Shown: in pieces, positions 21,784 through 35,000 of the stretch
Numbering within the stretch: the stretch's first letter is position 1
How the letters are laid out: the number at the start of each line of letters is the position of its first letter
Source: Terebella lapidaria
Lineage: Eukaryota > Annelida > Polychaeta > Terebellida > Terebellidae
Assembly: GCA_949152475.1 (NCBI GenBank)
Contig: OX424559.1
Location: 15,159,809 to 15,223,808, forward strand
Direction of reading: 5' to 3'
DNA length: 64,000 nt
Position numbers and translations under genes: made by a program
Notes under the pieces: generated by a model
What the model was told of the DNA's origin: nothing
What the model saw: the letters and a program-made list of their open reading frames with translations, nothing else
Database searches by the model: none

Positions 21784-22613
21784 TAAGGCCATCGTTTTTT
21801 ATTTAATTGTTTTACGAAAAAATCTTTGCTAAAACTTTACAGTCGGTCGGTAGGAGCGAATAAAAATAAATGTAGCTGAAAATATGTGGTCGGTCGGGTA
21901 AAAAAAATACAAACCAATTTTGGACAATATATTCAATACTATACATGCTGAAGTGCTCGTACTTCCGCTCCTTGTACAATATTACTAAACCTTCCTGTCA
22001 TTTTGTAGTGGGATACCACCAGGATGTATCAGGAAACACATGAAATGGTGGCAATGATTTTATATCGCTTCTAAAATATCACTCAACATTATGTTTGATG
22101 TACATGACTTCTGAAAACAACAATGGCATGAAATGCACATCTCATGATATTCTGAGACATATAAAACACATAAAAGTGGTAAAAACTCAATTTTATCTAC
22201 AAAAAAAATCCCAAAACAAAACAAAAGTAGAACAGAAAGCCTGACCAGAAATAACAAATCACATGAAATATGTATATGAACGAAAGGATTATTGTCATTG
22301 TTTTGTTAATTACTAGACTACATAAATTTTGTGACAAAGTTTGACAGTGTGATTAAGAGAGCTCTGCTGATGTATACTTTCACCTTTCCATGCTCCATCA
22401 ACGTACGATTGTTGAAGACATACAATGCGCTCCATACAACAGTTCTCAGCCACATACAATCTTGATGCAACACACTTTTTTTCGGCGCATTTTGTTCCGA
22501 GTCGGCGGGATAATAAAAATAAAAACATGAACTGCTGAATTTATTTATTAGCGGCCAATTTTGACTAGAGTCGGCGGGTTTGTAGAACAATTTATCAAAA
22601 AATAATGGCCTAA
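21784..22613. mobile_element. Harbinger-like MITE, copy 2 (824 bp)
   Basis: The element spans 21787-22610 and is flanked by TAA on both sides. It is nearly identical along its length, and in the same orientation, to the copy at 577-1400, with only scattered substitutions and small compensating indels visible. Such similarity implies recent transposition from a common source. It lies upstream of DIXDC1. Confidence 0.8.
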
Positions 22614-23092
22614 TAATCCATGCGACCATCACCGTCGCTACACTCGATCGAGTTACGAATATTTGTCCGGTGGTTGTACGGAGAGCGGAGAACACAAGTT
22701 TGGACAGGCCCGATCAATACAAACACAATAGGTGCAATATGGGGACGTGTGGCAATATTTCTTTATCAGTTTAGCTCGCGGCCAATATTGAGATATTGGA
22801 ATGCTTTTATAGCCATCGCTAAGCCAGGGGATTAATTTAGTGACGGGACTTCTTCGTCGTAGATGTTCATGCAGTCAACTTGAGCCAAGGATAAGTAAAG
22901 TATGTTTTAATTGAAGTCAATGTTCATCTCATAAAAACTTACGTTGGATATAATGGATAGACCATATGGCACTGATTCAGGATATTGTGGCTCATATGCC
23001 TATACTACGTTGGTATGATGGGTCATATGCCTACTTTATGTGTTACACACATATATGGATATGGAAACGGCTAATTTGACTTTAGGGATACT

Positions 23093-26000
23093 ATGGAAAA
23101 CTCGAAGCAAGTGTCGGCTAGAAATCTCATTCAACATCAACAATTCCCATCTAGTGGTCCGCAATATCATAAGCCACATCACGCAAGCCCCGCCAAAATT
23201 TCTAACAGCACACCTCCACCGAACCATAAAGCCGTTCAAAATACCAAAATCGGTGAGGACGTCCACTATGTTCCCGATGTCGGTTGTACGAACACCTTAC
23301 CACAGGGATATGGAGGGTGGACACCGGTCAAACAGCCAGCTCCCGTCCCCCAGAGAGACCACGATGAGATCAGAAAACAGGTTGGTATATGTGACGCATA
23401 TCAGTCGCCTTTTGAAGTATTAATAATGCCTTTTGAAGTGTTATAGGTTTTTTTTTAGTAATGGTATAATCTTAATAGCCAACTTCGAATGGAAGGTGAA
23501 TCTAATTAGTATGGCATATTTGAACACTGAGTTGGGATGGAGGTAAAATGCAGTCGGTAGATATAGCATTAGAATAAACAATTATCATAAGAATATATTG
23601 AATATCAAATGACACGACTTCTTGCGATTATATGTGAATAAATATTATTCAATGTATATGACAGTTATTCAAACTTTTCGTTGGAAAAAGGAGAATTTGA
23701 TACTGCAAGTTTGGACTCTATACCGATATATAAGGCTATTTGATAATATGAACAGTATTCCAATTTGTCAGAAATACACCAGGAAAATGTTCAGGAAAAG
23801 TGACGAAAATTACAAACATTTTGATACCTATACACAAGCACACTATTCCACGCATACTATAATACATTTTATCTTTTTAATTTTTAGTTCGATACACGAA
23901 TGAAGATACATGTATTACCCTTCCTTGCAGCATATTTATTATCAGATCATTTTTCATTAGATCGTTTAGAATTAAATCTAATTGTCAGTTTTCGATCAAA
24001 ATTTTAAACTTAATAACTGACGACTATGGAAGACTTACAACGATGCCATACATGAATGGAACTCCACAATAATTCAAATCCTCGTAATTGGACCTGGATA
24101 TTAATAAACATAGGCCTATAATGATACATATAAGTTGTGAAATTGTTATTATTTGTAAACGGTAGCACTGAACGTCACTGAATTATCGGTGCTAGATATC
24201 ATTTAGATGTCAGCTCTTTCGTTTATTTTATGGATCACAACATATTTATGAGGTTAGGCCTATGGTAGATTTCATGGGCGGATCGAGGAATGTTTGAAGG
24301 CGGTTCCAAGCTAATTCATAAGACTATGGGGAGGGGGGGGGGGGGTTGGGGGGGGGGGGAGGTCTTGGGCCCATTGAAAGGCCCAGATGCTCTCAGGTAT
24401 AAAATAATTATGTCATTTATATCGGTTATTAGATCTTTGGATGATTTTTATTTTGGAAAGAGGTAGCCAGATCCCAGTGCGGCAGTGCCAGCTAGCCAGC
24501 TCTACCCCCCCCCCCCCCCCGAATGCACTACTGGATTTGTGTTCCATGGTGTGCGGAGAGTGGACAGCTCAAAAAGCACAAAACCACGATATCTTTTCAA
24601 AGCCATTTCTTGTTTAGGAACTGCAAATACTCTCAAACGTGTTCGATATGCGATCGCTGTATGTATTGTGAAGAATGCCTTATTATTTGACATTTATCGA
24701 ATTATTAGTCACGAACAAAATATTTGTCATTCTATCTTTAATTTCATGCAGTAAAACTTTATCAACCAGCACAGAGAAATATTTGAGAGTACATTTCCAT
24801 GTTTTGATGAAAATGACGGATTCGAAATTGACCGGGAAATTATGATAAAATTAACATAAATAACCGCATCATGTAGATCTATTTCCCACGAGATATTACT
24901 TTCGTTTTGACTCGACTATTGTGATGCGAAATGTATGCATATCAGTTTTGTTCACTGGCTGTGCTGCATAAATAATATAATTATTCTCCAGTGAACCACT
25001 GAGTCCACTCACTCACAGGGCCAGGGTCTGAAGTGAGTGACTGACTCACTCAGTCAGTGACTCACTGAACAGTCTCAGTTACTGACTGTACTTCAAGTAA
25101 CCAGGTCACTGAGTGAATTTGACTTACTAAATCAGGGATTGAGTTTGACCCAGTGCTGCAAGTCGATTTGACACCATGACAGTCATGTTATCACTGGTTA
25201 TGTGATCCCAGTTGACCCAATATTGTACTGACAGTGACACTGTTATCACAATTTACGAGCCTTGACTAATTGCGAAGAAAAAACAACAACATCACAATGC
25301 TTGGACTTACTGAAATCAATTATATAGTACATGTACATACTGCTGTATATATGTATGGGACAAGTTGAACTTCTCGCATCACACAGCACGATATTTTGGT
25401 TCATATTGTATAAAGCTATATTAAAAAAGAACTCCATGCCAAATCCAGAGAGACCGGACAGGCCTAATTTAATGGATTGAGATCTGAAGCGTATGGCAAG
25501 AGCAAAGCTGCAGCTGTTGACTCCATGCTTGACCTTGTATAAATGTCTAACAGCCCAGCAATATGTCAACGAACTGTCAGAGCTCTGAATCCTCGCAAGT
25601 GGATGATGCTGTACGAAGGGTAAGAAAAAGTCTTGGTTGATGAAGTTGGTTTTGTTGAATTTGGGAATGCAACAAATTCAGGATGAATCAAAACTAGGAT
25701 CTGAGACTTTCCATATTCATTGTTCTTAATTAGGGCATTTCGGCCCGAAATGCCCTTATGGTTTTGTCTGGTTTTTTTTTTTTTTTTTTTCTTCTTTTTT
25801 TTTTACTTTCCGTCGTTTTGGTTTCCGATCAATAACTCGGGAACGCCTGAACGGATCTTGTCCAAATTTACACCACTGGTCAGAAATATTACATGGAAGA
25901 CCCCTATTGTTTTGGAGGCGGCTCCGGGGTCCGTGAGGTCCGTGAGGATGAAATCAAGGTTGATTTCGAAACTTGGTTTCCGATCGATAACTCAAAAAGT

Positions 26001-29000
26001 ATTCATGCAATGGCAAGTACTCTCTGCATGGGAGTTCATATACCACCAAGGAAGAACCCTATTGATTTTGGGATTACTCCGTCGAACGACCTTTGACCTA
26101 GAGCTCGGAAGAATTTTTGCTGATTCATCCTTGAGGCTTTCATGCACATCTCAGAAACGGTGCGTCGTAGAGCGAAACGGAGCTCAATTTCGGCCTCCTG
26201 GCACTAGACAAACTAGTCTAGAGGGTATCTTGGGTCGAAACGACCCCTGGTGTCGATTTTTTTTTTCACCGACTCGGCACTTCCTGTTTGGCCGTATCTC
26301 GGAAACGGTATGTCGTAGAGCGAAACGGAGCTCAATTTCGGCCTCCTGGCACTAGACAAACTAGTCTAGTGTGTATCTTCGGCCGACTCGGCACTTCCTG
26401 TTTGGCCGTATCTTGGAAACGGTGCGTCGTAGAGCGAAACGGAGCTCAATTTCGGCCTCCTGGCACTAGACAAACTAGTCTAGTGTGTATCTTGGGTCGA
26501 AACGACCCCTGGTGTCGAATTTTTTTTTCGCCGACTCGGCACTTCCTGTTTGGCCGTATCTCGGAAACGGTATGTCGTAGAGCGAAACGGGGCTCAATTT
26601 CGGCCTCCTGGCATTAGACAAACTAGTCTAGGGAGTATCTTGGGTCGAAACGACCCCTGGTGTCGATTTTTTTTTTCGCCGACTCGGCACTTCCTGTTTG
26701 GTCGTATCTCGGAAACGGTGCGTCGTAGAGCGAAACGGAGCTCAATTTCGGCCTCCTGGCACTAGACAAACTAGTCTAGTGTGTATCTTCGGTCGAGACG
26801 ACCCCTGGTGTCGAATTTTTTTTTCGCCGACTTGGCACTTCCTGTTTGGCCGTATCTCGGAAACGGTGCGTCGTAGAGCGAAACGGAGCTCAATTTCGGC
26901 CTCCTGGCACTAGACAAACTAGTCTAGAGGGTATCTTGGGTCGAAACGACCCCTGGTGTCGATTTTTTTTTTCGCCGACTCGGCACTTCCTGTTTGGCCG
27001 TATCTCGGAAACGGTATGTCCTAGAGCGAAACGGAGCTCAATTTCGGCCTCCTGGCTCTAGACAAACTAGTCTAGTGTGTATCTTCGGTCGACTCGGCAC
27101 TTCCTGTTTGGCCGTATCTCGGAAACGGTGCGTCGTAGAGCGAAACGGAGCTCAATTTCGGCCTCCTGGCACTAGACAAACTAGTCTAGTGTGTATCTTG
27201 GGTCGAAACGACCCCTGGTGTCGAACTTTTTTTCGCCGACTCGGCACTTCCTGTTTGGCCGTATCTCGGAAACGGTACGTCGTAGAGCAAAACGGGGATC
27301 AATTTCGGCCTCCTGGCACTAGACAAACTAGTCTAGGGGGTATCTTGGGTCGAAACGACTCCTGGTGTCGATTGTTTTTTTCGCCGACTCGGTACTTCCT
27401 GTTTGGCCGTATCTCGGAAACGGTGCGTCGTAGAGAGAAACGGAGCTCAATTTCGGCCTCCTGGCACTAGACAAACTAGTCTAGTGTGTATCTTCGGTCG
27501 AGACGACCCCTGGTGTCGAATTTTTTTTTCGCCGACTCGGCACTTCCTGTTTGGCCGTATCTCGGAAACGGTGCGTCGTAGAGCGAAACGGAGCTCAATT
27601 TCGGCCTCCTGGCACTAGACAAGCTACTAGACAAGCTAGTCTAGTGTGTATCTTGGGTCGAAACGACCCCTGGTGTCGAATTTTTTTTTCGCCGACTCGG
27701 CACTTCCTGTTTGGCCGTATCTCGGAAACGGTACGTCGTAGAGCGAAACGGGGCTCAATTTCGGCCTCCTGGCACTAGACAAACTAGTCTAGGGGGTATC
27801 TTGGGTCGAAACGACCCCTGGTGTCGATTTTTTTTTTCGCCGACTCGGCACTTCCTGTTTGGCCGTATCTCGGAAACGGTGCGTCGTAGAGAGAAACGGA
27901 GCTCAATTCCGGCCTCCTGGCACTAGACAAACTAGTCCAGTGTGTATCTTCGGTCGAGACGACCCCTGGTGTCGATTTTTTTTTTCGCTGACTCGGCACT
28001 TCCTGTTTGGCCGTATCTCGGAAACAGTGCGTCGTAGAGCGAAACGGAGCTCAATTTCGGCCTTTTGGCGCTAGACAAACTAGTCTAGTGTGTATCTTGG
28101 GTCGAGACGACCCCTGGTGCCGAATTTTTTTTCGCCGACTCGGCACTTCCTGTTTGGCCGTATCTCGGAAACGGTACGTCGTAGAGCAAAACGGGGATCA
28201 ATTTCGGCCTCCTGGCACTAGACAAACTAGTCTAGTGTGTATCTTCGGTCGAGACGACCCCTGGTGTCGAATTTTTTTTTCGCCGACTCGGCACTTCCTG
28301 TTTGGCCGTATCTCGGAAACGGTACGTCGTAGAGCGAAACGGGGCTCAATTTCAGCCTCCTGGCACTAGACAAACTAGTCTAGGGGGTATCTTGGGTCGA
28401 AACGACCCCTGGTGTCGATTTTTTTTTTCGCCGACTCGGCACTTCCTGTTTGGCCGTATCTCGGAAACGGTGCGTCGTAGAGCGAAACGGAGCTCAATTC
28501 CGGCCTCCTGGCACTAGACAAACTAGTCTAGTGGGTATTTTGAGTCGAGACGACCCCTAGTGTCAAATTTATTTTCGCCGACTCGGCACTTCCTGTTTGG
28601 CCGTATCTCAGAAATGGTGCGTCGTAGAGCGAAACGGAGCTCAATTCCGGCCTTCAGGCACTAGACAAACTAGGCTTATGGGTATTTTGGGTCGAGACAA
28701 CCCCTGGTGTCAATTTTTTTTTCGCTGAATCGGCACTTCCTGTTTGGCCGTATCTCGGAAACTGTGCATGATACAGGGATACGGAGCTCAATTCCGGCCT
28801 TCTGGCACTAGACAAACTAGTCTAGTGGGTATTTTGGGTTGAGACCACCCCTGGTGTCGAATTTATTTTCTCCGACTCGGCACTTCCTGTTTGGCCGTAT
28901 CTCGGAAATGGTGAGTCGTAGAGCTCAATTTCAGCCTCCTGGCATTAGACAAACTAGTCTAGGGGTATCTTGGGTCGAAACGACCCCTGGTGTCGATTTT

Positions 29001-32000
29001 TTTTTCGCCGACTCGGCACTTCCTGTTTGGCCTTATCTCGAAAACGGTGCGTCGTAGAACGAAACGGAGCTCAATTCCGGCCTTATGGCACTAGACAAAC
29101 TAGTCTAGTGGGTATTTTCGGTCGAGACGACCCCTAGTGTCGAATTTATTTTCGCCGACTCCGCACTTCCTGTTTGGCCGTATCTCGGAAATGGTGCATC
29201 GTAAAGCGAAACGGAGCTCAATTCCGGCCTCCTGGCACTAGAATAACTAGTCTAGAGGGTATCTTGCATCGAGATGACTTCTGGTGTCGAATTTTTTTTG
29301 GCCAACTCAGCACTTCCTGTTTGCCATATCTCAGAAACGGTCCGTCGTAGAGCGAAACGCAAAGATGCCTAAGGACGGGGTATGGAATAGAACTCACACG
29401 AAATGCCCCAAGGCATCTTCAGGCCTTGACGTCTAGTTTATCAATTATGTTGAAAGTTTTATTCTTTTGTCTTTTGGCAAATACATGAATGGTTATGAAT
29501 GAAGATTTTGCATGCACATTCATAGCATTCAATGAAGAGTGCAAACATTAACAACAAGTACATTTGTAATACAATAACACTGTAAAAATCACTTCCAAGA
29601 AAATAATGATGGATCAGATCTGCATGATAGACATGGAGTGATTGGTTACTGTAAAACGACTAATATTGGCGACTATTAAATTTGGCGGTTCTGAGCCCCA
29701 TGTTATTTGACGGAGATTCAACTTGGCCATTTCGAAACCGCATTTAAATTGCTTAATATATATCTAGTTGATTTGGGGTTTTTCCTCTACCGCCAAATCT
29801 GCCAAATAAATCGTCTGCCACTATTAGTCGTTTTACAGTATTGTGGTATTGTATTGGTGATGCACATGCAGTCCGTTGTCAATGTATTGACAAGATCTCA
29901 TACTCTTGATAACAACCTATCAGTCAACAATATCAAGGACAGTGAAGTGTTCATGCTAGATGGTAAACATCATAAATATCATGTCAAATATCAAAAAACT
30001 TCTTGGCTGTTATGATTCATTGCGGGAGTATGTGAACGCTTACGACATGAAAGAAAACAAGTAATTTTGTGGAAGGACTAATTTCTGGAGTTATGAGCTA
30101 AGCTTCACAGATGTTAGGCGTGAGGTCATGTCCAGCAATTTATACTTTTTAGGAAGAGCAGAGCTCTTCCTCTATGATGTTGGTTTTTTTTGGGATTTTT
30201 GAAATTTTTCTTTTGTTTACATTCTTGAAAGTGCCACTTGGAACCACAACAGGCCATTCATTTGTGGCTAATTGGGAGGGCCCGGGGCCTGTTGGGAGGA
30301 AAATGACGCCCGTGTACCTAATCATGGTTAATGTAATAAGTTATTAGCGATAATAATCCCAGGAGACGTGTGTTCCGACCGTTTGTTTTTTTTGTATGTC
30401 ACCGTTTCATACCCATCACCACTCCCGTTTTGATCTTCACTGAAACAGTGCTTTCTTGCAATCATATGCACAACTTTTGCATATACATTCAGCACAATAT
30501 ATAGATACAGTATGCTATTGCAAAAATGAAAAATAAGTTGATACGGCAACATAATAATTGAAAATTTGTGGCGAGTGCTGGTATATCAAGTAGGCCAAAT
30601 GCAATGACGTGTGGCCCCCTTTCGTGTTCGCTCTACTTCCAGAAAGTAGTCCCGCGAGCCAGGCTTCGTATTGCGCCCCCCCCCCCCCTCCCGCGCCTCC
30701 CGTCCCCCCCCCCCCCCTACCAGTGAAGACGTCGGCTGGCCCGGGGAAAAAATCAGGCTGCCGAACGGTCCGATGTTTAACCACTGTTTACCGCATGAAT
30801 ATCTAAATTATGTGGAAATAGGATCCATCTCGGAATTTTTTTTTGCGCAGGGCCGAATGTTCGTTGGCTTAGCGTGCCTCATATGTAGCCTAATGAATAA
30901 TTAATTAGATGGCACGCGGGATTGAAATCTCGGCAGGAAAATTTTGCAAGCCACTACAAAACCGTAACTATTCGTATAAGATTACTGCAGTATTTAATAA
31001 TTAAAGGTCAAAGACCTAGTGCGTTGTGACAAGGCATGACAATAGTGTGATATTTCACGATGTGTTTGTAATAGGCCTATTAACCTTCAGGTATAGTAAA
31101 CCTAACTAAGGGCAGGCTACCAGCCTACCAGCAGCCATCCAAAACCACTTTAGTGAAGCAATGCCGGCGTCTCGGTCGAATATTACTAGCTATTACTCCG
31201 CTGTGTTACCGGTAGGATAGCCATGTGCTCCTGGGCGTTTGCAAGTAAAAATGTGTCTATTATCAATCTGGATTAATAAGTGGCACAAAACTGCATTTTA
31301 TTTGCCGATGATTCAGCAAACATGAATATCGCACTGGTAATAAATGTCATCTACGTATCATTTCATTCGTTTTCCATCGGAACTACATGTGCGATCATCA
31401 CACTGATCAATCATCAAATTCAGTTATAATTGATGGTTGGTTGAGTCATATTTCAAGCACATATTTCAAGTTGGTTGAGTCATATTTTGAGCACAATATA
31501 TTTTGAAAATTATCACCAAAAATCGTCAGTCGAGTTCGTATTATATGCAGCACATCATTAGACTTGACAATTGACATCATAATGCACCGCAAAATTTTCC
31601 TGTGCATAAACCTGATGCGAGAGCGCCATCTATTGAATGTCACGTATGGCATAATGGTTTGATTGTTACACCACTATTATTGGTGAACTTAGGCATGGGA
31701 TCGTGATGGAACACTATAACTTAGTATAAGCTGTGTTGTTTGGACAATTTTGAGTCATATGTTCAATGTTGATGAAAATGGGGAGCACATGTACAATCTA
31801 GTGGGCAATCCTGTTTCTCTATGATAATCAATGACAACGATGGGTTAATCAGTGACACAAAATGATAAATACAGATGAGAAGAACATCTGGTGTGTGATA
31901 AAGAACACTTTTCTATCATAACCAATTGTCATTCTGGATCAGAAGTTTGGGAAATTAGTTAACAAAAAAATTGCCCACGTTATTGTACATCCTAGCCGAA

Positions 32001-35000
32001 AAGGGCGATATATAAATATATATAGTTTGTTTGATATGTGCTGCAGAGACTATCTCTCCTAGGATATTTGGCAACTTACTTCTTATTTGTATGTGTTAAT
32101 TCTGAGTTGATTCTGTATCATACTAGTCGAGCGACCGGAGACGGTCAAGTTTGTAAGATGAGAGTAGATGGAATCAGAACCTTAACATGAGTAGTTTATA
32201 AAAATAAGGTGGAAATCTCCAATCATCTGAACATGGTCAATCATGTTGGGAGTCAAAGAGTTTCCCGACCGGAAGAAGAAAGTGAAAACAGATATGGAAA
32301 CGCTAAATAATGGTATCATTACGTGTTAATCCATTTAATATTAGACCAAATTAACAATAAGCAAATCATGGGTCTGTTGGTACAATGTCAAAGCTACCGT
32401 TACAATATGACCACAACATATATGTACCAAATAACATGCAGTATTCAAGGGGTTTTAAATCGTTATGTGCAAACTTTTTCAAAGCTCTTCCTTTGAGGCC
32501 AGTGGCCCTTGTTATTCATCCATTTTTTGATGAGGAAAAATTTCAATGTTGACCTTGAAAGATGCGCACCACAATACACAAATAATGTGAATTGTTGCTT
32601 GTTAACCTCAATACTCCCATATGTTTCATATTTAATAAGCAATTAACAACCTATTCCACTTAAATTCTCTGCAGGCACAGATCAAAGCGTATGTTGACTG
32701 GATGAATGCCCAGTTGAAGAAGCGACCTGGAACTCGACTGGTGGAGGACCTCAAATGTGATCTCCAAGATGGCGTCGCTCTCATCAACCTCATCTCCATC
32801 GTCGGTTAGTTACTTAGTCATGTTTTGGTTTCTCTATTGATAATTTTATAGTGCACAAGTTCTCATCAGTATTTTGTATAGCATCTGTACATGTAGTGGA
32901 GTTGATTGGCCAGAAAAGTTATTTGTTCAACATAATACATGGAAATTTACAATTTTGGCATGTTTTTTCCCCAAAATTTCCATGTAAGTTTTCTCCCTGC
33001 AACAGCGGGAAGGCAGTTGGAGAACGTCCATGAAGCACCGTCAAATTCCGCGGAAAAAGAACAGAATATCTCACAAGTCATCGCCTTCATGACGGAGCGC
33101 AAAATCAAAATGCACTACACCACGGCAAAAGGTGTGTTAGATCGACCATGCAATCTTACAAAGAAAATAATTCCGCAAATGTTGTTATTATGTATATTAT
33201 ATTGTCTCAAAAGTGATTTTATACGCATATAAACTGTGTCTGTTTTCTGCTATTAGAACAGTTACCATGGGATGTCTTTATGATACATTCACATGAAGTT
33301 TCAGTGCTTTGGTATTAATTTCCAAAGCAATACTACGTTATTAAACATCAGTAGATCACTTTATTCCAATGCTCATCTCTTGCACACAGATATCGTCGGT
33401 GGTAATCTCAAAGCTATCATGCGTCTGATATTGGCGCTGGCTGCTCATTACAAACCAAACAGTGTGAAACAGTCCTCACGCAGTGGATCTAGAGCCACTA
33501 CACCACTGACAGGGATAGCTCAGGTAGAATTTCATTAATAACGGCATGAACATCTTATAGAACTTATGATATCTTATAAGTTATGCATATTATATTTTGT
33601 ATGCATATATCAATATCTCTAGTGGTCTAGTATTGAACACCCTCGAAATATACTGTAAAGCAGGAAATTTTCGCGAGCGATTTAATTTGGCGATTTTGGC
33701 GAGTTGCCAAATATCGCAAACATTTCTCGCGCCAAATTTTCTCGCGTGCTGACCGAAAATAAACGATCGGAAAACTCGCCAACATTAAACGCGCGAAATT
33801 TTTTTCAACACACTTGTAGTTCACAGCTTAGCGGCGTAGTAATACGAGTGTAGCAAAGCTGTGTTATTTGGTCATATATGGTGACACTTTATCGGCTTTG
33901 ATTCCAATGGTAATAGCCGAGTATACGAGTGGTGGATATTTGCTCTGACATTTCCGTATGTTCCTTTAATAATGTAGAGGGGCAGATAACTGAGGGATAT
34001 GGGAAACCAGTGGATAAAAGCAATATTTGGGCTGAGCCGGTGACTGTCAGCCAATTGACACTTGCCGGTGTCTGATTGTCAGACCAGCAACAGGTGCTCG
34101 ATCGGGGATTACGACTTTGAGAGCGTCGTTTCTCTAAGACAAATTAGATTGTTTGCCAAAATAAAAGTGACTGTGTGTTTTTATCTCTCTGTGAAAACAA
34201 ATAAATGTCTCACATCTGGCTAAATCATATCTTCATTGATGAAAACCCTCCACAGCTTCTCTTGTATTTACCAGTTTACAAATTACAACCCCGTGGTCAC
34301 GGTGGTGTGGGCCCGTAAGAAGCTCATTTGCATACACGGCTTAGGGGGGGGGGGGGGGGGGGTTGGCAGTAGCGATACTGCGAGTAGGGAGAATCTTTGC
34401 TATCATCTGGAGTTAATTACCGATGCATTCATTTTATTTGGAGTTATCAGTTCACTGGACTTGTGAATTTTGATGAATCTGTTGAATCTTGTGTTGCTAC
34501 AACACCACATCATTATATTCAACGCATAGGTCCTGTGTTATCTTTGTTTGCCGAGATTTTTTGGGTGATTACTATACACGTGGAAGTGATTTCTGGGTCC
34601 ATTTGTCAAGTTTGTGGCACCCGAGGCCGACCGCCGTCCTGGGTATTTTCTGGGGCAATCATGTAACAAGCTTGCTAAATTAAACAATTAAGTGACCTCA
34701 GATATAAACTAAGCTGAGAAAGCCCATCATTTATATGTATTCAGGATGAAAACAGTTATATTGGAATGCATTATAATATTTAACCTGAAAATTATGCTGC
34801 CTTTTTTTGACAAATACTAGTAGGTCTAGTTATTTATCAGTCAAACTTGATGCGGAGTTCTGATTGGCTGAGACCTCGTGTTTCCCGCCCAATTGTGTGC
34901 CCTGTTGAATTTTTTAGGCAGTCATAAACCCGATGGTTGTTGAACGGTTCGTGATCAAGCAATAAAATATCAAATACGATTGCCAAAAAACCATGTATTG

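Larger units (their letters stand above)
18364..23092. other. Divergent intergenic region between KMT2 and DIXDC1 starts
   Basis: The two genes point away from each other across 4.7 kb. The KMT2 5'UTR and promoter should lie just above 18363; the local patch 18380-18420 is GC-rich. A possible noncoding or alternative promoter zone lies near 18820-18960 (GC-rich, CGCGGAAAACACGCGG). Most of the rest is two Harbinger-like elements (19612-20890 and 21787-22610). I see no convincing TATA box or additional coding exon. Confidence 0.5.

Noticed and set aside
22318..22695. 125-aa minus-strand frame across the second Harbinger-like MITE
   Set aside because: The matching region in copy 1 does not keep an equivalent frame, so it is not a transposase remnant.
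25720..26355. 211-aa open frame at the left of the tandem array
   Set aside because: It contains a long poly-Phe run from a T-tract and then reads into the array. There is no domain or splice support.
26107..29057. A ladder of overlapping ~71-aa open frames with almost identical peptides
   Set aside because: They step through the ~148-bp tandem array. Frames change from unit to unit because 148 is not a multiple of 3, and each ends where the repeat phase changes. There is no coding bias, start context or splice support.
26107..29365. CRISPR-like regular array
   Set aside because: The whole unit repeats without unique spacers, units are about 148 bp, and the setting is an animal intron.
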